Of a stretch of DNA of 5,193 nucleotides, positions 1-5,193 are shown one piece after another. Each line of letters starts with the position of its first letter. Positions within the stretch are counted from its first letter, which is position 1. The notes beneath the pieces were generated by a model. That model was not told where the DNA came from and did not search any database. It saw nothing but the letters and a program-made list of their open reading frames with translations. Both the position numbers and the translations under genes were made by a program. The stretch comes from an uncultured Sphingomonadaceae bacterium (GTDB lineage Bacteria; Pseudomonadota; Alphaproteobacteria; Sphingomonadales; Sphingomonadaceae), in NCBI GenBank assembly GCA_938016505.1, contig CALLWN010000200.1, forward strand, positions 1 through 5,193. The letters run 5' to 3'.

Positions 1-51
1 GGCCATGCCGCCGCCCATGTTGCCGAGCCCGATGAAGCCGATGCGCTTCAT
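1..51 (-). CDS. mmsB: 3-hydroxyisobutyrate dehydrogenase, N-terminal fragment (cut by window edge)
   Basis: Only the first 17 codons are inside the window; the gene continues past the left edge. They read MKRIGFIGLGNMGGGMA, a beta strand followed by the GxGxxG dinucleotide-binding turn (G8, G10, G13) in the GLGNMG form typical of 3-hydroxyisobutyrate dehydrogenases and related beta-hydroxyacid dehydrogenases. MmsB oxidises 3-hydroxyisobutyrate to methylmalonate semialdehyde with NAD+, in the cytoplasm, as a step of valine degradation. The ATG lies 8 nt after the stop of the enoyl-CoA hydratase gene and two genes after mmsA, which consumes its product. That context is the main reason to prefer MmsB over other family members such as tartronate semialdehyde reductase, which start almost identically. 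The Shine-Dalgarno is weak, so translation may be coupled to the upstream gene. Confidence 0.8.
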   Translation of the reverse strand, partial: MKRIGFIGLGNMGGGMA

Positions 52-59
52 GCCGGCTG

Positions 60-833
60 TCACCGCCCGCTCCAGTTGCCGGGCCGCTTCTCGATGAAGG
101 CGGCCATGCCCTCGGTCTGGTCGGCGGTGCCGAACATGCCGTGGAACAGCCGCCGCTCGAACAAGATGCCCTGGGCGAGCGTCGTCTCGAAGGCGACGTT
201 GACCTGCTCCTTGACGGCGAGCGCCGCGAGCGGCGGCATGGCGGCGATCTCGGCGGCAAGCGCCTTTGCCGCCGTCATGAGCTCATCGGCAGGCACGACT
301 CGGGCGACGAGGCCGAGCCGTTCGGCTTCCTCGGCGCCCATCATGCGGCCCGTCAGGCACATGTCCATGGTCTTGGCCTTGCCGATGGCGCGGGCCATGC
401 GCTGTGAGCCGCCCATGCCGGGGGTGACGCCGAGCTTGATCTCGGGCTGGCCGAACTTCGCGGTCTCGGCCGCGACGATGATGTCGGCCATCATGGCAAG
501 CTCGCAGCCGCCGCCCAGCGCATAGCCGGCGACCGCGGCGATCCACGGCTTGCGGGTTGCCGTCACCCGGTCGTAGCCGGCGAAATAGTTGGCGCCGAAC
601 ATGTCGCCGACCGTCTGCGGCGCCATTTCCTTGATGTCGGCGCCAGCGGCGAAGGCCTTGTCGTTGCCGGTGATGATCGCGCACCTGAGCTCGGGGTCGG
701 AGTCGAACCGCTCGAAGGCGCGGATGAGCTCGGCGAGCACCTCTGAATTGAGGGCGTTGAGGGCCCTGGGCCGATTGAGGGTGATGACTTGGATCGGCCC
801 GTCGCGATCGACGAGGATGGTCTCGTAGCTCAT
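60..833 (-). CDS. Enoyl-CoA hydratase (crotonase family, ECHS1-like), probable valine-pathway hydratase
   Basis: A 257-residue crotonase-fold protein of normal length for a short-chain enoyl-CoA hydratase, which adds water to the 2,3 double bond of enoyl-CoAs. The oxyanion-hole segment [11 protein letters not shown] is near residues 60-70. The two catalytic glutamates seen in mitochondrial ECHS1 (Glu144 and Glu164 in rat) are present in [11 protein letters not shown] (Glu111) and FGQPEIKLG (Glu131), with the same 20-residue spacing. The C-terminal part ([14 protein letters not shown], then GMAAFIEKR) also follows ECHS1 closely. An ATG six codons upstream (851) overlaps the mmsA stop as ATGA. 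I chose the ATG at 833 because a GGGGAG Shine-Dalgarno lies 6 nt before it, none precedes 851, and family members typically begin close to the resulting M-S-Y-E-T-I. Between mmsA and mmsB, its likely substrate is methacrylyl-CoA, although such enzymes also act on crotonyl-CoA. It lacks the signature context needed to call it 3-hydroxyisobutyryl-CoA hydrolase. Confidence 0.93.
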   Translation of the reverse strand: MSYETILVDRDGPIQVITLNRPRALNALNSEVLAELIRAFERFDSDPELRCAIITGNDKAFAAGADIKEMAPQTVGDMFGANYFAGYDRVTATRKPWIAAVAGYALGGGCELAMMADIIVAAETAKFGQPEIKLGVTPGMGGSQRMARAIGKAKTMDMCLTGRMMGAEEAERLGLVARVVPADELMTAAKALAAEIAAMPPLAALAVKEQVNVAFETTLAQGILFERRLFHGMFGTADQTEGMAAFIEKRPGNWSGR

Positions 834-839
834 CGCTGG

Positions 840-845
840 CTCCCC
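840..845 (-). promoter_or_regulatory. Shine-Dalgarno of the enoyl-CoA hydratase gene
   Basis: On the minus strand GGGGAG lies 6 nt before the ATG at 833, inside the 14-nt gap after the mmsA stop. It decides the start: the alternative ATG at 851 is upstream of this site and has no comparable motif. Ribosomes ending mmsA would stop almost on top of it, so the two genes are probably translationally coupled. Confidence 0.75.
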
Positions 846-847
846 GT

Positions 848-2356
848 TCATGCCATGGTCGGGATGACGAAGGCGTTTGCTGCTGCACCATCGGCGCTGC
901 CGTCGGGCCAGCGCTGGGTGATGGTCTTGACCCTGGTCCAGAAGCGCACCCCTTCCGGCCCGTGCTGGTTGTGATCCCCGAACGCCGAGCGCTTCCAGCC
1001 CCCGAACGTGTGGTAGGCGACCGGAACCGGGATGGGGACGTTGATGCCGACCATGCCGACATTGACTCGCGCCGCGAACTCGCGCGCGGCGTGGCCGTTG
1101 CGGGTGTAGAGGGCAACACCATTGCCATACTGGTGGCGGCTGGGGAGTGCGAGCGCTTCCTCGAAGTCCCTGGCCCGGACGATCTGGAGGACGGGGCCGA
1201 AGATCTCCTCGCGGTAGCTTTCCATCTCGGGGCGGACATGGTCGAACAGCGACGGGCCGATGAAGAAGCCCCCCTCGTGGCCCTGCATGGCGGGGCTGCG
1301 GCCATCGACGACGAGCTCGGCGCCCTCTTCGACCCCCTTCGCGATCCAGCCGAGCACGCGGTCACGGTGCTGGGCTGTCACCACCGGGCCATAGTCTGCG
1401 CCGGGATCGTCGGAGCGACCGACGCGGAGCGCCTCGATCCGGGGCACGAGCCGGCGGCGCAGCTCCTCCGCCGTCGCCTCGCCGACCGGGACCACCACGG
1501 GGAGCGCCATGCAGCGCTCGCCCGCCGAGCCGAAGGCGGCCCCGACGAGGTCGTTCACGACCTGGTCCATGTCGGCATCGGGCAGGATGATCCCGTGGTT
1601 CTTGGCGCCGCCCATGGCCTGGACGCGCTTGCCGTTGGCAGTGCCGCGGGCATAGACATGGGCCGCGATGTCGGACGAGCCGACGAAGCTGACTGCGGCG
1701 ATCGCCGGGTGATCGAGGATGGCGTTGACCATCGCCGGCCCGCCATGGACCACCTGGAGGATGCCCGGGGGCGCCCCGGCCTCGAGCATGAGTTCGGCGA
1801 GCCGGACCGGGACCGACGGGTCGCGCTCCGAGGGTTTCAGGATGAAGGCGTTGCCGCAGGCGATGGCAACCGCGAACATCCACATCGGGATCATGGCGGG
1901 GAAGTTGAACGGCGTGATGCCGGCACCGATGCCGAGCGGCACGCGCATCGAGTAGACGTCGATGCCGGGACCCGCGCCGGGGGTGTATTCGCCCTTCTGG
2001 GCATGAGGGATGCCGCAGGCGAACTCGACGACCTCGAGCCCGCGCTGGATGTCTCCCTTCGCATCGGGGATGGTCTTGCCATGCTCGGAGGAGAGCAGGC
2101 GGGCGAGATCGCCGAGGTTGCGCTCGACGAGTGCCTTGAAGGCGAACAGCACCCGGGCCCGGCGCTGCGGGTTGGTGGCCGCCCAGGCCGGCTGGGCGGC
2201 GAGCGCAGCCTCGACCGCGCGTTCGAGCACCTCGGCGCCGGCGAGCGGCACCTCGGCCTGGACCTCGCCCGTGTTGGGGTCGAACACCGGGCCCATCGGC
2301 GCAGGCGGCAGCCCTTCCGTGCCAAGTGCCAGAACATGGGGAATTGCCCGCATCAT
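848..2356 (-). CDS. mmsA: CoA-acylating methylmalonate-semialdehyde dehydrogenase
   Basis: A 502-residue aldehyde dehydrogenase superfamily protein of the usual MmsA length. It converts methylmalonate semialdehyde, NAD+ and CoA to propionyl-CoA, CO2 and NADH, the last step of the distal valine pathway (and of related thymine/myo-inositol routes). Visible motifs are [15 protein letters not shown] (147-161, catalytic-site Asn151), the cofactor lysine region LKPSERDP (173-180), FVGSSDIA (224-231), the nucleophile in [10 protein letters not shown] (Cys282), EEIFGPV (383-389), and the MmsA-type tail with NVPIPVP and KTITQRWP. Where hydrolytic aldehyde dehydrogenases have a Glu-bearing ELGGK-like motif, this protein has AMGGAKNHG, as expected for the CoA-acylating class. 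The N-terminus (HVLALGTEG) departs from the common HFIGG start. Tandem ATG codons occur at 2356 and 2353. GAGGAG lies 4 nt before the first and 7 nt before the second, so initiation at 2353 is equally possible. The gene is followed after 14 nt by the hydratase gene, consistent with one operon. Confidence 0.96.
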   Translation of the reverse strand: MMRAIPHVLALGTEGLPPAPMGPVFDPNTGEVQAEVPLAGAEVLERAVEAALAAQPAWAATNPQRRARVLFAFKALVERNLGDLARLLSSEHGKTIPDAKGDIQRGLEVVEFACGIPHAQKGEYTPGAGPGIDVYSMRVPLGIGAGITPFNFPAMIPMWMFAVAIACGNAFILKPSERDPSVPVRLAELMLEAGAPPGILQVVHGGPAMVNAILDHPAIAAVSFVGSSDIAAHVYARGTANGKRVQAMGGAKNHGIILPDADMDQVVNDLVGAAFGSAGERCMALPVVVPVGEATAEELRRRLVPRIEALRVGRSDDPGADYGPVVTAQHRDRVLGWIAKGVEEGAELVVDGRSPAMQGHEGGFFIGPSLFDHVRPEMESYREEIFGPVLQIVRARDFEEALALPSRHQYGNGVALYTRNGHAAREFAARVNVGMVGINVPIPVPVAYHTFGGWKRSAFGDHNQHGPEGVRFWTRVKTITQRWPDGSADGAAANAFVIPTMA

Positions 2357-2360
2357 CCGT

Positions 2361-2366
2361 CTCCTC
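2361..2366 (-). promoter_or_regulatory. Shine-Dalgarno of mmsA
   Basis: The minus strand reads GAGGAG-ACGG-ATG-ATG. The spacing is 4 nt to the first ATG and 7 nt to the second, which slightly favours the second as the true start. Confidence 0.7.
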
Positions 2367-2379
2367 GGGCGAAGGCCCT

Positions 2380-2400
2380 AGCCGCCGGGCGCAGGCGGCT
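2380..2400 (-). terminator. Perfect 7-bp hairpin at the epimerase stop codon (terminator or attenuator candidate)
   Basis: AGCCGCC (2380-2386) and GGCGGCT (2394-2400) are perfect inverted repeats with a 7-nt loop. On the minus strand the hairpin begins at the base right after the epimerase TGA (2401-2403) and ends about 14 nt before the mmsA Shine-Dalgarno. No U-run follows (the next bases are AGGGCC), so it is not a canonical intrinsic terminator. It could be a weak terminator, a 3'-end stabiliser of the epimerase transcript, or a leader structure for mmsA. No clear -35/-10 pair is visible in the 44-nt gap, so mmsA may be transcribed from within or before the epimerase gene. Confidence 0.4.
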
Positions 2401-3417
2401 TCAACCTGTCCCTTTGCCGGAGATGCGCGGCCGCCAGACGTCGCGATACCAGCCGACCCAGCGGGCAATGCCGGTCGCGAGCGGGGTGGCGGGCCGGAAG
2501 CCGGCGTCGCGGGCCAGCGGGCCGACATCGGCAAAGGTCGCCTCCACGTCGCCGGGCTGCATCGGCGCCTCCTCGACCATGGCGGAGAGGCCGGTTTCGG
2601 CCTCGAGCAGGGCGACGAGATCGACCACGCGCTCGGGCCGGCTGTTGCCGATGTTGTAGAGCGCGTGGGGGCTGACCGAGCCGCCCGGCTTTGCCATGCC
2701 ATCATCGGCCGGCGGCCGGTCGAGCACGGCAAGCACACCGGTGACGATATCGTCGATGAAGGTGAAGTCGCGCCGGAGCCGGCCGCCGGCGAACAGGCGG
2801 ATCGGCCGGCGGTCGTAGAGCGCCTCGGTGAAGCTCCACACCGCCATGTCGGGCCGACCCCAGGGGCCGTAGACGGTGAAGAAGCGAAGCCCCGTGAGCG
2901 GGATGCGGTAGAGATGGGCGTAAGCTTCGCTCATGAGCTCGTCGGCGCGCTTGGTGGCGGCATAGAGCGAGACGGGATGGTCGGTGCGGTCCTCGACCGC
3001 GAAGGGGAGCCGCTGGTTGGCGCCATAGACCGACGAGGAGGAGGCATAGACCATGTGGCGGAGCGCGGGCGCGTGGCGGGCGAACTCGAGAAGGGCGAGG
3101 TGGCCGGCGAGATTGGCGTGGAGATAGGCCAGCGGGTTGTCGATCGAGTGGCGCACGCCGGGCTGGGCGCCGAGGTGGACGATCCGGTCGATGCCGGTAC
3201 CCTCGAGCGCGGCGAGCGCGCCGGGCTCGGCGAAATCCAGCTCGAGCAGGCGGAACCCGGGATGGCGCAGAAGTTCGGCGGCGCGGGCGCGCTTCAGGGC
3301 CATGTCATAATAGGGGGTGAAGCAGTCGACGCCGACAACGGCCTCGCCCCGGGCAAGAAGGGCGGCTGCCACATGAAAGCCGATGAACCCGGCCGCGCCT
3401 GTCACCAGAACCGTCAT
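2401..3417 (-). CDS. NAD-dependent epimerase, probable UDP-glucuronate 4-epimerase
   Basis: A 338-residue extended-SDR sugar-nucleotide epimerase, the normal length for the LpsL/CapI-like UDP-glucuronate 4-epimerase group. These interconvert UDP-glucuronate and UDP-galacturonate for lipopolysaccharide or capsule. The NAD-binding turn GAAGFIG is at 7-13, and an acidic residue after the second strand (Asp31) fits NAD(H). The active site shows YASSSSVYG (124-132) and Tyr152-xxx-Lys156 in LYAATKRADE. The segment GLRFFTVYGPWGRPDMA (near 176-192) and RRDFTFIDDIV (215-225) are characteristic of the UDP-GlcA epimerase group rather than GalE. MQPGDVEATFADV (286-298) is the usual C-terminal signature. 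GGGAG lies 5 nt before the ATG at 3417. It is read in the same direction as mmsA but has no pathway link to valine catabolism. It is divergent from the transporter gene. Substrate specificity is inferred from motifs; related dehydratases or GalE-like activity are less likely. Confidence 0.9.
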   Translation of the reverse strand: MTVLVTGAAGFIGFHVAAALLARGEAVVGVDCFTPYYDMALKRARAAELLRHPGFRLLELDFAEPGALAALEGTGIDRIVHLGAQPGVRHSIDNPLAYLHANLAGHLALLEFARHAPALRHMVYASSSSVYGANQRLPFAVEDRTDHPVSLYAATKRADELMSEAYAHLYRIPLTGLRFFTVYGPWGRPDMAVWSFTEALYDRRPIRLFAGGRLRRDFTFIDDIVTGVLAVLDRPPADDGMAKPGGSVSPHALYNIGNSRPERVVDLVALLEAETGLSAMVEEAPMQPGDVEATFADVGPLARDAGFRPATPLATGIARWVGWYRDVWRPRISGKGTG

Positions 3418-3437
3418 CGCCGCTCCCGTCCCGTCAG

Positions 3438-3462
3438 CCGGCCCTTGGCCGTTCGGGGCCGG
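3438..3462. repeat. Inverted repeat CCGGCCC-N11-GGGCCGG
   Basis: The 7-bp arms at 3438-3444 and 3456-3462 are perfect complements around an 11-nt loop. The element lies about 10 nt upstream of the epimerase Shine-Dalgarno, so in that mRNA it would form a 5'-leader stem. As DNA it could be an operator. GC-rich arms of this size are not rare in such DNA. Confidence 0.4.
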
Positions 3463-3485
3463 AAAGGCAACGCCCGCAGCCGCTT

Positions 3486-3506
3486 GACCCGCCGACGCAT
3501 CGGGTC
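3486..3506. repeat. Inverted repeat GACCCG-N9-CGGGTC overlapping a TTGACC box
   Basis: Perfect 6-bp arms at 3486-3491 and 3501-3506 are separated by 9 nt, giving a dyad of 21 bp total, the size of a typical dimeric repressor site. The left arm overlaps the -35-like TTGACC at 3484-3489. The role as an operator is inferred only from symmetry and position. Confidence 0.3.
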
Positions 3507-3554
3507 GATGGGAGAGCGGATGGATGCAGAACGGACCCGCGCCCGGGGGCAGGC

Positions 3555-4955
3555 GTGAGCGCGCAGGCAGCGCCGATCGCCCACGGCCACTGGTCGTCGC
3601 GGCTCACCTTCCTCATGGCGACGATCGGGCTTTCGGTCGGGCTTGGGAACATCTGGCGCTTTCCCTATCTTGCCGGGGCCAACGGGGGCGGCGCCTTCGT
3701 GCTGATCTACCTTGGCTGCGTCGCCTTCATCGCGCTTCCCATCGTGATGGCGGAACTCCTCATCGGCCGGCGTGGCGGGATGACGCCTGCCGCCAGCTTC
3801 GCGCTGCTTGCCCGGCGCGAAAGGCGAAACCCGGCCTGGGCGATCGGCGGCCATCTCGCGCTTGCAGCCGTCTTCCTCATCTCGAGCTTCTACTGCGTCA
3901 TCGGCGGCTGGACGCTGGCCTACACTGCCCATGCCGCGACCGGGGCGCTCGAGGGGCTGACCCCGGAGGAGGCCGGCAGCCTGTTCGACGGGCTGCTCGC
4001 CTCGCCGCTGCAGCTCTCGGCGTGGATGGCGCTGTTCCTGCTCGCCAACGTGCTGATCGTGGTGCAGGGGGTGCAGAAGGGGGTGGAGCGCGCCGCCTCG
4101 ATCCTGATGCCCATGCTGTTCCTGATGGTGGCGGGGCTGTGCATCTATGGCCTCGTCGCCGGGGATGCCGAAGCAGGTCTGTCCTTCCTGTTCCGGCCCG
4201 ACTGGTCGAAGGTGACGGCTGCGACCTTCGCTGCGGCGCTGGGCCAGGCCTTTTTCTCGGTCTCGGTCGGCATGGCGGCGATGATCCTCTACGGCGCCTA
4301 CCTGCCGCGCAACGTGCGGATCCCCGAGACGGCAGCGATCATCGCCTTTGCCGACACGCTCGTCGCCATCCTCGCCGGGATTGCCATCTTCCCCTTCGTG
4401 TTCGCCAACGGCCTTGCGCCGACCGCCGGGCCGGGCCTCACCTTCGTGACCGTGCCGCTGGCGTTGCAGGGGGTGTTCTCGACCTCGTTTGTCGCCTTCG
4501 TCTTCTTCGCGCTGCTGGCGATCGCTGCGCTCACCTCGATGATGGCACTGTTCGAGGTGATCGCGGCACTTGGCGAGGAGAAGGGCTGGCCGCGCCGGCG
4601 CACCGTCTGGCTGACCGGGCTGCTCACTGCTGCAGTTGCCATGCTGACCGTGCTCAGCTTCAACCGGCTGGCCACCACCTTCCCGCTCGGATTCCTGCCC
4701 GGGTTTGCGAAGGCGACCTTCTTCGACCTGTTCGACTGGGTGAGCTCCAACCTGCTTCTGACCACGGCGGCGCTTTCGAGCGCGCTGTTCGCCGGCTGGG
4801 TGATGCGGCCCGAGAGCACGGCAGACGAGCTGCAGACCCCGCAGGGCCACCCCGGCTATCGGCTGTGGCGCTTTCTGGTGCGGGTGCCGGTGCCGCTCGT
4901 CATCCTCTACCTCATCGGGGCATCACTCCTCGGCCTGTTCCGCCCGGCGGGCTAG
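3555..4955 (+). CDS. Sodium-dependent transporter of the NSS (SNF/SLC6, LeuT-like) family
   Basis: A 466-residue inner-membrane protein with about 12 hydrophobic segments, matching bacterial NSS symporters that use the Na+ gradient to import amino acids or related compounds. TM1 carries the family hallmark GLGNIWRFP (29-37), followed by GANGGGAF (41-48) and LPIVMAELLIGRRGG in TM2. By alignment to LeuT, the TM3 tyrosine contacting substrate is Tyr113 (FYCVIGGW). The TM6 unwound region is AFFSVSVG (232-239). Thr327-Ser328 in TM8 (AALTSMMA) match Na2-site residues Thr354-Ser355. TM7 has Asp267 (FADTLVA) near the Na1/chloride-equivalent site, which would fit chloride-independent transport; this is inference. 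The start is GTG; no other in-frame start codon occurs in the upstream intergenic region, and the next Met (21) lies within TM1. GGGGG 5 nt upstream is an imperfect Shine-Dalgarno. The substrate cannot be read from the sequence. It is divergent from the epimerase gene, with the SDR gene 102 nt downstream. Confidence 0.95.
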   Translation: MSAQAAPIAHGHWSSRLTFLMATIGLSVGLGNIWRFPYLAGANGGGAFVLIYLGCVAFIALPIVMAELLIGRRGGMTPAASFALLARRERRNPAWAIGGHLALAAVFLISSFYCVIGGWTLAYTAHAATGALEGLTPEEAGSLFDGLLASPLQLSAWMALFLLANVLIVVQGVQKGVERAASILMPMLFLMVAGLCIYGLVAGDAEAGLSFLFRPDWSKVTAATFAAALGQAFFSVSVGMAAMILYGAYLPRNVRIPETAAIIAFADTLVAILAGIAIFPFVFANGLAPTAGPGLTFVTVPLALQGVFSTSFVAFVFFALLAIAALTSMMALFEVIAALGEEKGWPRRRTVWLTGLLTAAVAMLTVLSFNRLATTFPLGFLPGFAKATFFDLFDWVSSNLLLTTAALSSALFAGWVMRPESTADELQTPQGHPGYRLWRFLVRVPVPLVILYLIGASLLGLFRPAG

Positions 4956-4956
4956 A

Positions 4957-4991
4957 CGCCCCCGCCCCTCCCTTCCCGGCCCCTCCCTTTC
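4957..4991 (+). promoter_or_regulatory. C-rich, A-free tract after the transporter stop (G-quadruplex motif on the opposite strand)
   Basis: Starting two bases after the TAG, 35 bases contain no A and only four G. From 4959 to 4987 there are six C-runs of 5, 4, 3, 3, 4 and 3 bases separated by 1-2 bases. In the transporter mRNA this is an unstructured C-rich, G-poor segment of the kind favoured by Rho. The complementary strand, which is the template for this transcript, fits the G3+N1-7 quadruplex pattern with very short loops. Either property could help end transcription here; the functional role is inferred. Confidence 0.45.
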
Positions 4992-5031
4992 TGCGGGTGC
5001 CCGGCGCGCGCGGGCCGGGCTATGCCCGCAG
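4991..5031 (+). terminator. Nested two-stage hairpin between transporter and SDR genes
   Basis: The outer arms CTGCGGG (4991-4997) and CCCGCAG (5025-5031) are perfect complements. They enclose inner arms GCCCGGC (4999-5005) and GCCGGGC (5014-5020), also perfect, with an 8-nt loop and an asymmetric internal loop (T opposite TATG). That is 14 G/C-dominated base pairs in 41 nt. No U-run follows on the plus strand (TCGAGG), so it is not a standard intrinsic terminator. It may act with the preceding C-rich tract to end the transporter transcript, protect its 3' end, or form the leader structure of the SDR gene, whose Shine-Dalgarno begins 13 nt later. Confidence 0.5.
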
Positions 5032-5044
5032 TCGAGGACGGGAG

Positions 5045-5050
5045 AGGAGG
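5045..5050 (+). promoter_or_regulatory. Shine-Dalgarno of the SDR gene
   Basis: AGGAGG lies 7 nt before the ATG at 5058, the strongest ribosome binding site in the window. It fixes the start of the partial SDR gene. Confidence 0.85.
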
Positions 5051-5057
5051 ACAGCCG

Positions 5058-5193
5058 ATGGGTGCGCTCGACGGGAAGGTGGCAATCGTGCTGGGGGCGG
5101 CCGGCACCGGCAACATGGGGCAGGTGATCGCGCGCCGGCTCGCCGCCGATGGCGCGATGCTGGTGGTGGCGGGCCGCCACGAGGCCCAGCTGG
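5058..5193 (+). CDS. SDR-family oxidoreductase, N-terminal fragment (cut by window edge)
   Basis: Forty-five full codons plus one base are present; the gene runs off the right edge. MGALDGKVAIVLGAAG begins like a short-chain dehydrogenase: first strand KVAIVLG (7-13), a glycine-rich turn, a helix (QVIARRLAADG) and the second strand MLVVAGR (34-40). Arg40 at the end of that strand would favour NADP(H). The turn is not the classical TGxxxGxG: Thr is replaced by Leu12 and the glycines (G13, G16, G18, G21) are spread over two more residues, as GAAGTGNMG. This recalls the longer turn of divergent SDRs such as FabI, though the FabI serine is absent. The active-site Ser-Tyr-Lys region lies outside the window, so substrate and reaction are unknown. 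It may be co-transcribed with the transporter or driven by a promoter in the 102-nt gap. Confidence 0.82.
   Translation, partial: MGALDGKVAIVLGAAGTGNMGQVIARRLAADGAMLVVAGRHEAQL

Larger units (their letters stand above)
3418..3554. promoter_or_regulatory. Divergent intergenic region between epimerase and transporter genes
   Basis: These 137 nt must hold the promoter(s) for the epimerase (leftward) and, unless it is expressed otherwise, for the transporter (rightward). A TTGACC box at 3484-3489 resembles a sigma-70 -35 element for rightward transcription, but no convincing -10 follows at 16-18 nt, so I do not call a promoter. The leftward Shine-Dalgarno GGGAG is at 3423-3427. The rightward start has only GGGGG (3545-3549) 5 nt before the GTG. 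Two inverted repeats lie inside and are listed separately. Confidence 0.5.

Noticed and set aside
283..1365. 360-codon minus-strand frame overlapping mmsA and the hydratase
   Set aside because: An out-of-frame, Arg/Ser-rich translation over two genes with convincing motifs in their own frames.
2357..2379. Small GGGC-CTTC-GCCC stem just upstream of the mmsA Shine-Dalgarno
   Set aside because: Only 4 bp of G/C pairing, which is expected by chance in DNA of this composition.
962..2659. 565-codon plus-strand open frame opposite mmsA and the epimerase end
   Set aside because: The translation is rich in Asp, Glu, Arg, His, Gly and Ala with no family motif. It lies antisense to mmsA, which has every expected active-site motif. 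Long antisense frames are common in G+C-rich DNA.
1362..2738. 458-codon minus-strand frame overlapping mmsA and the epimerase in another frame
   Set aside because: An Arg/Pro/Ala-rich out-of-frame translation crossing two real genes; a composition artefact.
3484..3512. Sigma-70 promoter built on TTGACC
   Set aside because: The -35 match is good, but the hexamers 16-18 nt downstream (such as GATGGG) bear no resemblance to a -10 element.
2326..3558. 410-codon plus-strand open frame opposite the epimerase
   Set aside because: It shadows a well-supported epimerase and its translation has no family features. Only its last 16 codons, lying outside the epimerase, are mentioned as a speculative leader peptide.
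3414..4850. 478-codon minus-strand open frame opposite the transporter
   Set aside because: A highly charged, low-complexity translation without recognisable domains, fully antisense to a transporter with clear NSS motifs.
4923..5180. 85-codon minus-strand frame across the transporter end and SDR start
   Set aside because: It crosses the C-rich tract and hairpin, has no recognisable motif or Shine-Dalgarno support, and lies antisense to the well-started SDR gene.
1..5193. CRISPR, tRNA, rRNA, insertion sequence or defence/secondary-metabolite system
   Set aside because: I saw no direct repeat array, no tRNA-like cloverleaf, no transposase motif and no terminal inverted repeats. Nearly all the sequence is accounted for by six conventional genes.

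Overview
The window is G+C-rich, tightly packed bacterial DNA with ordinary metabolic genes, short intergenic gaps, ATG/GTG starts and AG-rich ribosome binding sites. The gene content (mmsA, crotonase and mmsB together, a LpsL-type UDP-sugar epimerase, a bacterial NSS transporter) and the composition suggest a proteobacterium, most likely an alphaproteobacterium. That placement is inferred from gene content and style, not from a marker gene.

Left half, minus strand (read right to left). A UDP-glucuronate 4-epimerase-like gene (3417 to 2401) is followed after 44 nt by mmsA (2356 to 848), then an ECHS1-like enoyl-CoA hydratase (833 to 60), then the first 17 codons of mmsB (51 to the window edge). 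The last three are the lower part of valine catabolism. The hydratase can hydrate methacrylyl-CoA, MmsB oxidises 3-hydroxyisobutyrate, and MmsA converts methylmalonate semialdehyde to propionyl-CoA. Gaps of 14 nt and 8 nt indicate one transcription unit. The acyl-CoA dehydrogenase and 3-hydroxyisobutyryl-CoA hydrolase that complete the branch are not in the window and could lie beyond the left edge. The epimerase belongs to surface-polysaccharide sugar metabolism and looks like an unrelated neighbour on the same strand. A perfect 7-bp hairpin sits exactly at its stop codon.

Right half, plus strand. A 137-nt divergent intergenic region (3418-3554) with two inverted repeats separates the epimerase from a complete SLC6/LeuT-type sodium-dependent transporter (3555-4955, GTG start). 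A 102-nt gap follows, holding a C-rich tract whose complement is a short-loop G-quadruplex motif, and then a nested two-stage hairpin. The 5' end of an SDR oxidoreductase (5058 to the window edge) comes next, with a strong Shine-Dalgarno.

I see no RNA gene, mobile element, CRISPR array or defence/novel enzymatic system. The most interesting signal is non-coding: the G4-capable tract plus compound hairpin at 4957-5031.
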